Source: Streptomyces ureilyticus (lineage in GTDB: Bacteria; Actinomycetota; Actinomycetes; Streptomycetales; Streptomycetaceae). From it: a stretch of 40,971 nucleotides of DNA. The translations under genes and the position numbers were made by a program. The first letter of the stretch is position 1; each line of letters starts with the position of its first letter. This document shows positions 40,271-40,971 of this stretch, piece after piece. The stretch spans positions 1-40,971 of the forward strand of contig NZ_JAAKZX010000075.1 of NCBI RefSeq assembly GCF_011045025.1. The letters run 5' to 3'. Under the pieces are notes generated by a model. The model had not been told where the DNA came from, did no database searches, and was given only the letters and a program-made list of their open reading frames with translations.

Positions 40271-40971
40271 TCAAAGGCGTGCGCCGCGCAGGGGTTGCGT
40301 GAGTGCGGTCGCCGCCGCGAGTGCGCAGATCGCTCCGCACGCCGCGAAGAAGGTCGCCGCGCCCCAGGCCGCGGCGACGAGGCCGGTGAGCGGGTAGAGA
40401 AGAGGGCTGAGCCCCAGCGTGCAGAGCGTCGTCACCGAGGTGAGGCGCCCCAGGTACCGGGGCTCGGCCGCCTTTTGCAGCAGGGCATTGCCGAGCACCA
40501 TCGCGACACCACTGACCGCACCGAGCAGCCCGCCCAGCGCGATGGCGCTTCCGGGTGAGCCGATCCGGCCCAGCACCGTGACCACTACGGCGGTCACGAG
40601 CAACGATCCCGCCAGTACGGCCCCGGCTCCGGACACGTGGCGCGCGACCGCCATCGTCAGCGCACTCACGGCTCCGCCGACACTGAACGCGGTCAGAATC
40701 CAGCCGAGCGCGGCAGTGCCCCAGCCCCGTTCGTCAGCAAGCAGCACGAGCCCGGCGAAGAGCGGCCCGCTGAAGCACATCTCGCCGAGCCCGATGACCC
40801 AGACGAGACGACGCAGCCGCTGATGCCCACGCAGGTGCCGAAGACCGTCCCGCAGCTCGCCCAACAGGCGCCCGCGCGGCGCGCGTTCGCCGGCCCCCGC
40901 ACGCCCCACTGCCTCCACCGGCCCGACCCGCACCGCCCACAGCAACCCCACCGACACCCCGAACATCACCC
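40271..40971 (-). CDS. MFS transporter, C-terminal part (5' end outside window)
   Basis: About 233 codons remain, open to the window edge, so the start lies beyond 40971. The visible part has a cytoplasmic Arg-rich loop (ELRDGLRHLRGHQRLRRLV) followed by about six hydrophobic segments (GEMCFSGPLFAGLVLLADE, FSVGGAVSALTMAVA, LAGSLLVTAVVVTVL, IALGGLLGAVSGVAMVLGNA, LSPLLYPLTGLVAAAWG, ACGAICALAAATAL). This matches the second half of a 12-helix major-facilitator exporter, likely a drug-efflux type. Substrate unknown. Transcribed towards the pirin gene, with 69 bp between them. Confidence 0.85.
   Translation of the reverse strand, partial: VMFGVSVGLLWAVRVGPVEAVGRAGAGERAPRGRLLGELRDGLRHLRGHQRLRRLVWVIGLGEMCFSGPLFAGLVLLADERGWGTAALGWILTAFSVGGAVSALTMAVARHVSGAGAVLAGSLLVTAVVVTVLGRIGSPGSAIALGGLLGAVSGVAMVLGNALLQKAAEPRYLGRLTSVTTLCTLGLSPLLYPLTGLVAAAWGAATFFAACGAICALAAATALTQPLRGARL

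Noticed and set aside
1..40971. tRNA, rRNA, riboswitch, CRISPR array, insertion sequence or attachment site
   Set aside because: None was recognised by eye on either strand; a covariance-model scan would be needed to exclude small structured RNAs.

Overview
The window is high-G+C actinobacterial chromosome, almost certainly Streptomyces. The signs are codons strongly biased to G/C in third position, GTG starts and 4-bp stop/start overlaps, an IdeR/DmdR-type iron box, DUF574 and DUF5999 family proteins, a SpoIIE/GAF/PAS phosphatase, a SapB-type (ram) lanthipeptide cluster, and TTA leucine codons found only in two ram genes. No rRNA, tRNA, CRISPR array, transposase or phage gene was seen.

Layout. 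(1) 1-5198, housekeeping and accessory genes: the end of a beta-propeller lactonase, an iron-box-controlled DUF2470 protein, a pentapeptide-repeat protein, a DUF5999 small protein, a PIG-L deacetylase and an S33-type alpha/beta hydrolase. (2) 5219-18070, a complete L-rhamnose locus built around one divergent promoter region (12870-13142). Leftward run rhaT-rhaP-rhaQ-rhaS (ABC importer), rhaM (mutarotase), a secreted BNR_4 beta-propeller protein and a LacI-type regulator. Rightward run rhaI (isomerase), the aldolase/lactaldehyde dehydrogenase fusion rhaEW and rhaB (kinase). Each divergent promoter carries a TGAAA-NN-TTTCA-like operator just after its predicted start point. (3) 18137-21070, lutABC, which oxidises L-lactate, the product expected from RhaEW, to pyruvate, so rhamnose can be followed from outside the cell to central metabolism. 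(4) 21188-23715, a small membrane-anchored protein, a DUF574 methyltransferase and a DNA topoisomerase IB gene split by one frameshift.

(5) 23861-31102, two divergent operons. Leftward, a cytoplasmic GAF-PAS-GAF-SpoIIE-HATPase protein is translationally coupled (ATGA) to a sugar-binding lipoprotein. Rightward, a close paralogue of that lipoprotein is followed by a single-domain sugar ATPase and a XylH-like permease. This looks like an importer plus an orphan binding protein wired to a stress-phosphatase gene.

(6) 31414-38842, a SapB/AmfS-like class III lanthipeptide cluster read leftward as ramC-ramS-ramA-ramB, with a LuxR-type regulator (ramR) facing it tail to tail. The 47-residue precursor gene ramS (35898-36041) overlaps the ramC stop; its last 21 residues align position for position with SapB at the Ser and Cys that form the rings. 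ramR has two TTA codons and ramC one, predicting bldA control. (7) 39157-40971, a strong terminator, a pirin and a truncated MFS transporter.

The points most worth checking are the ramS peptide and its TTA-gated cluster, the SpoIIE/binding-protein coupling, and the secreted BNR_4 protein embedded in the rhamnose regulon.
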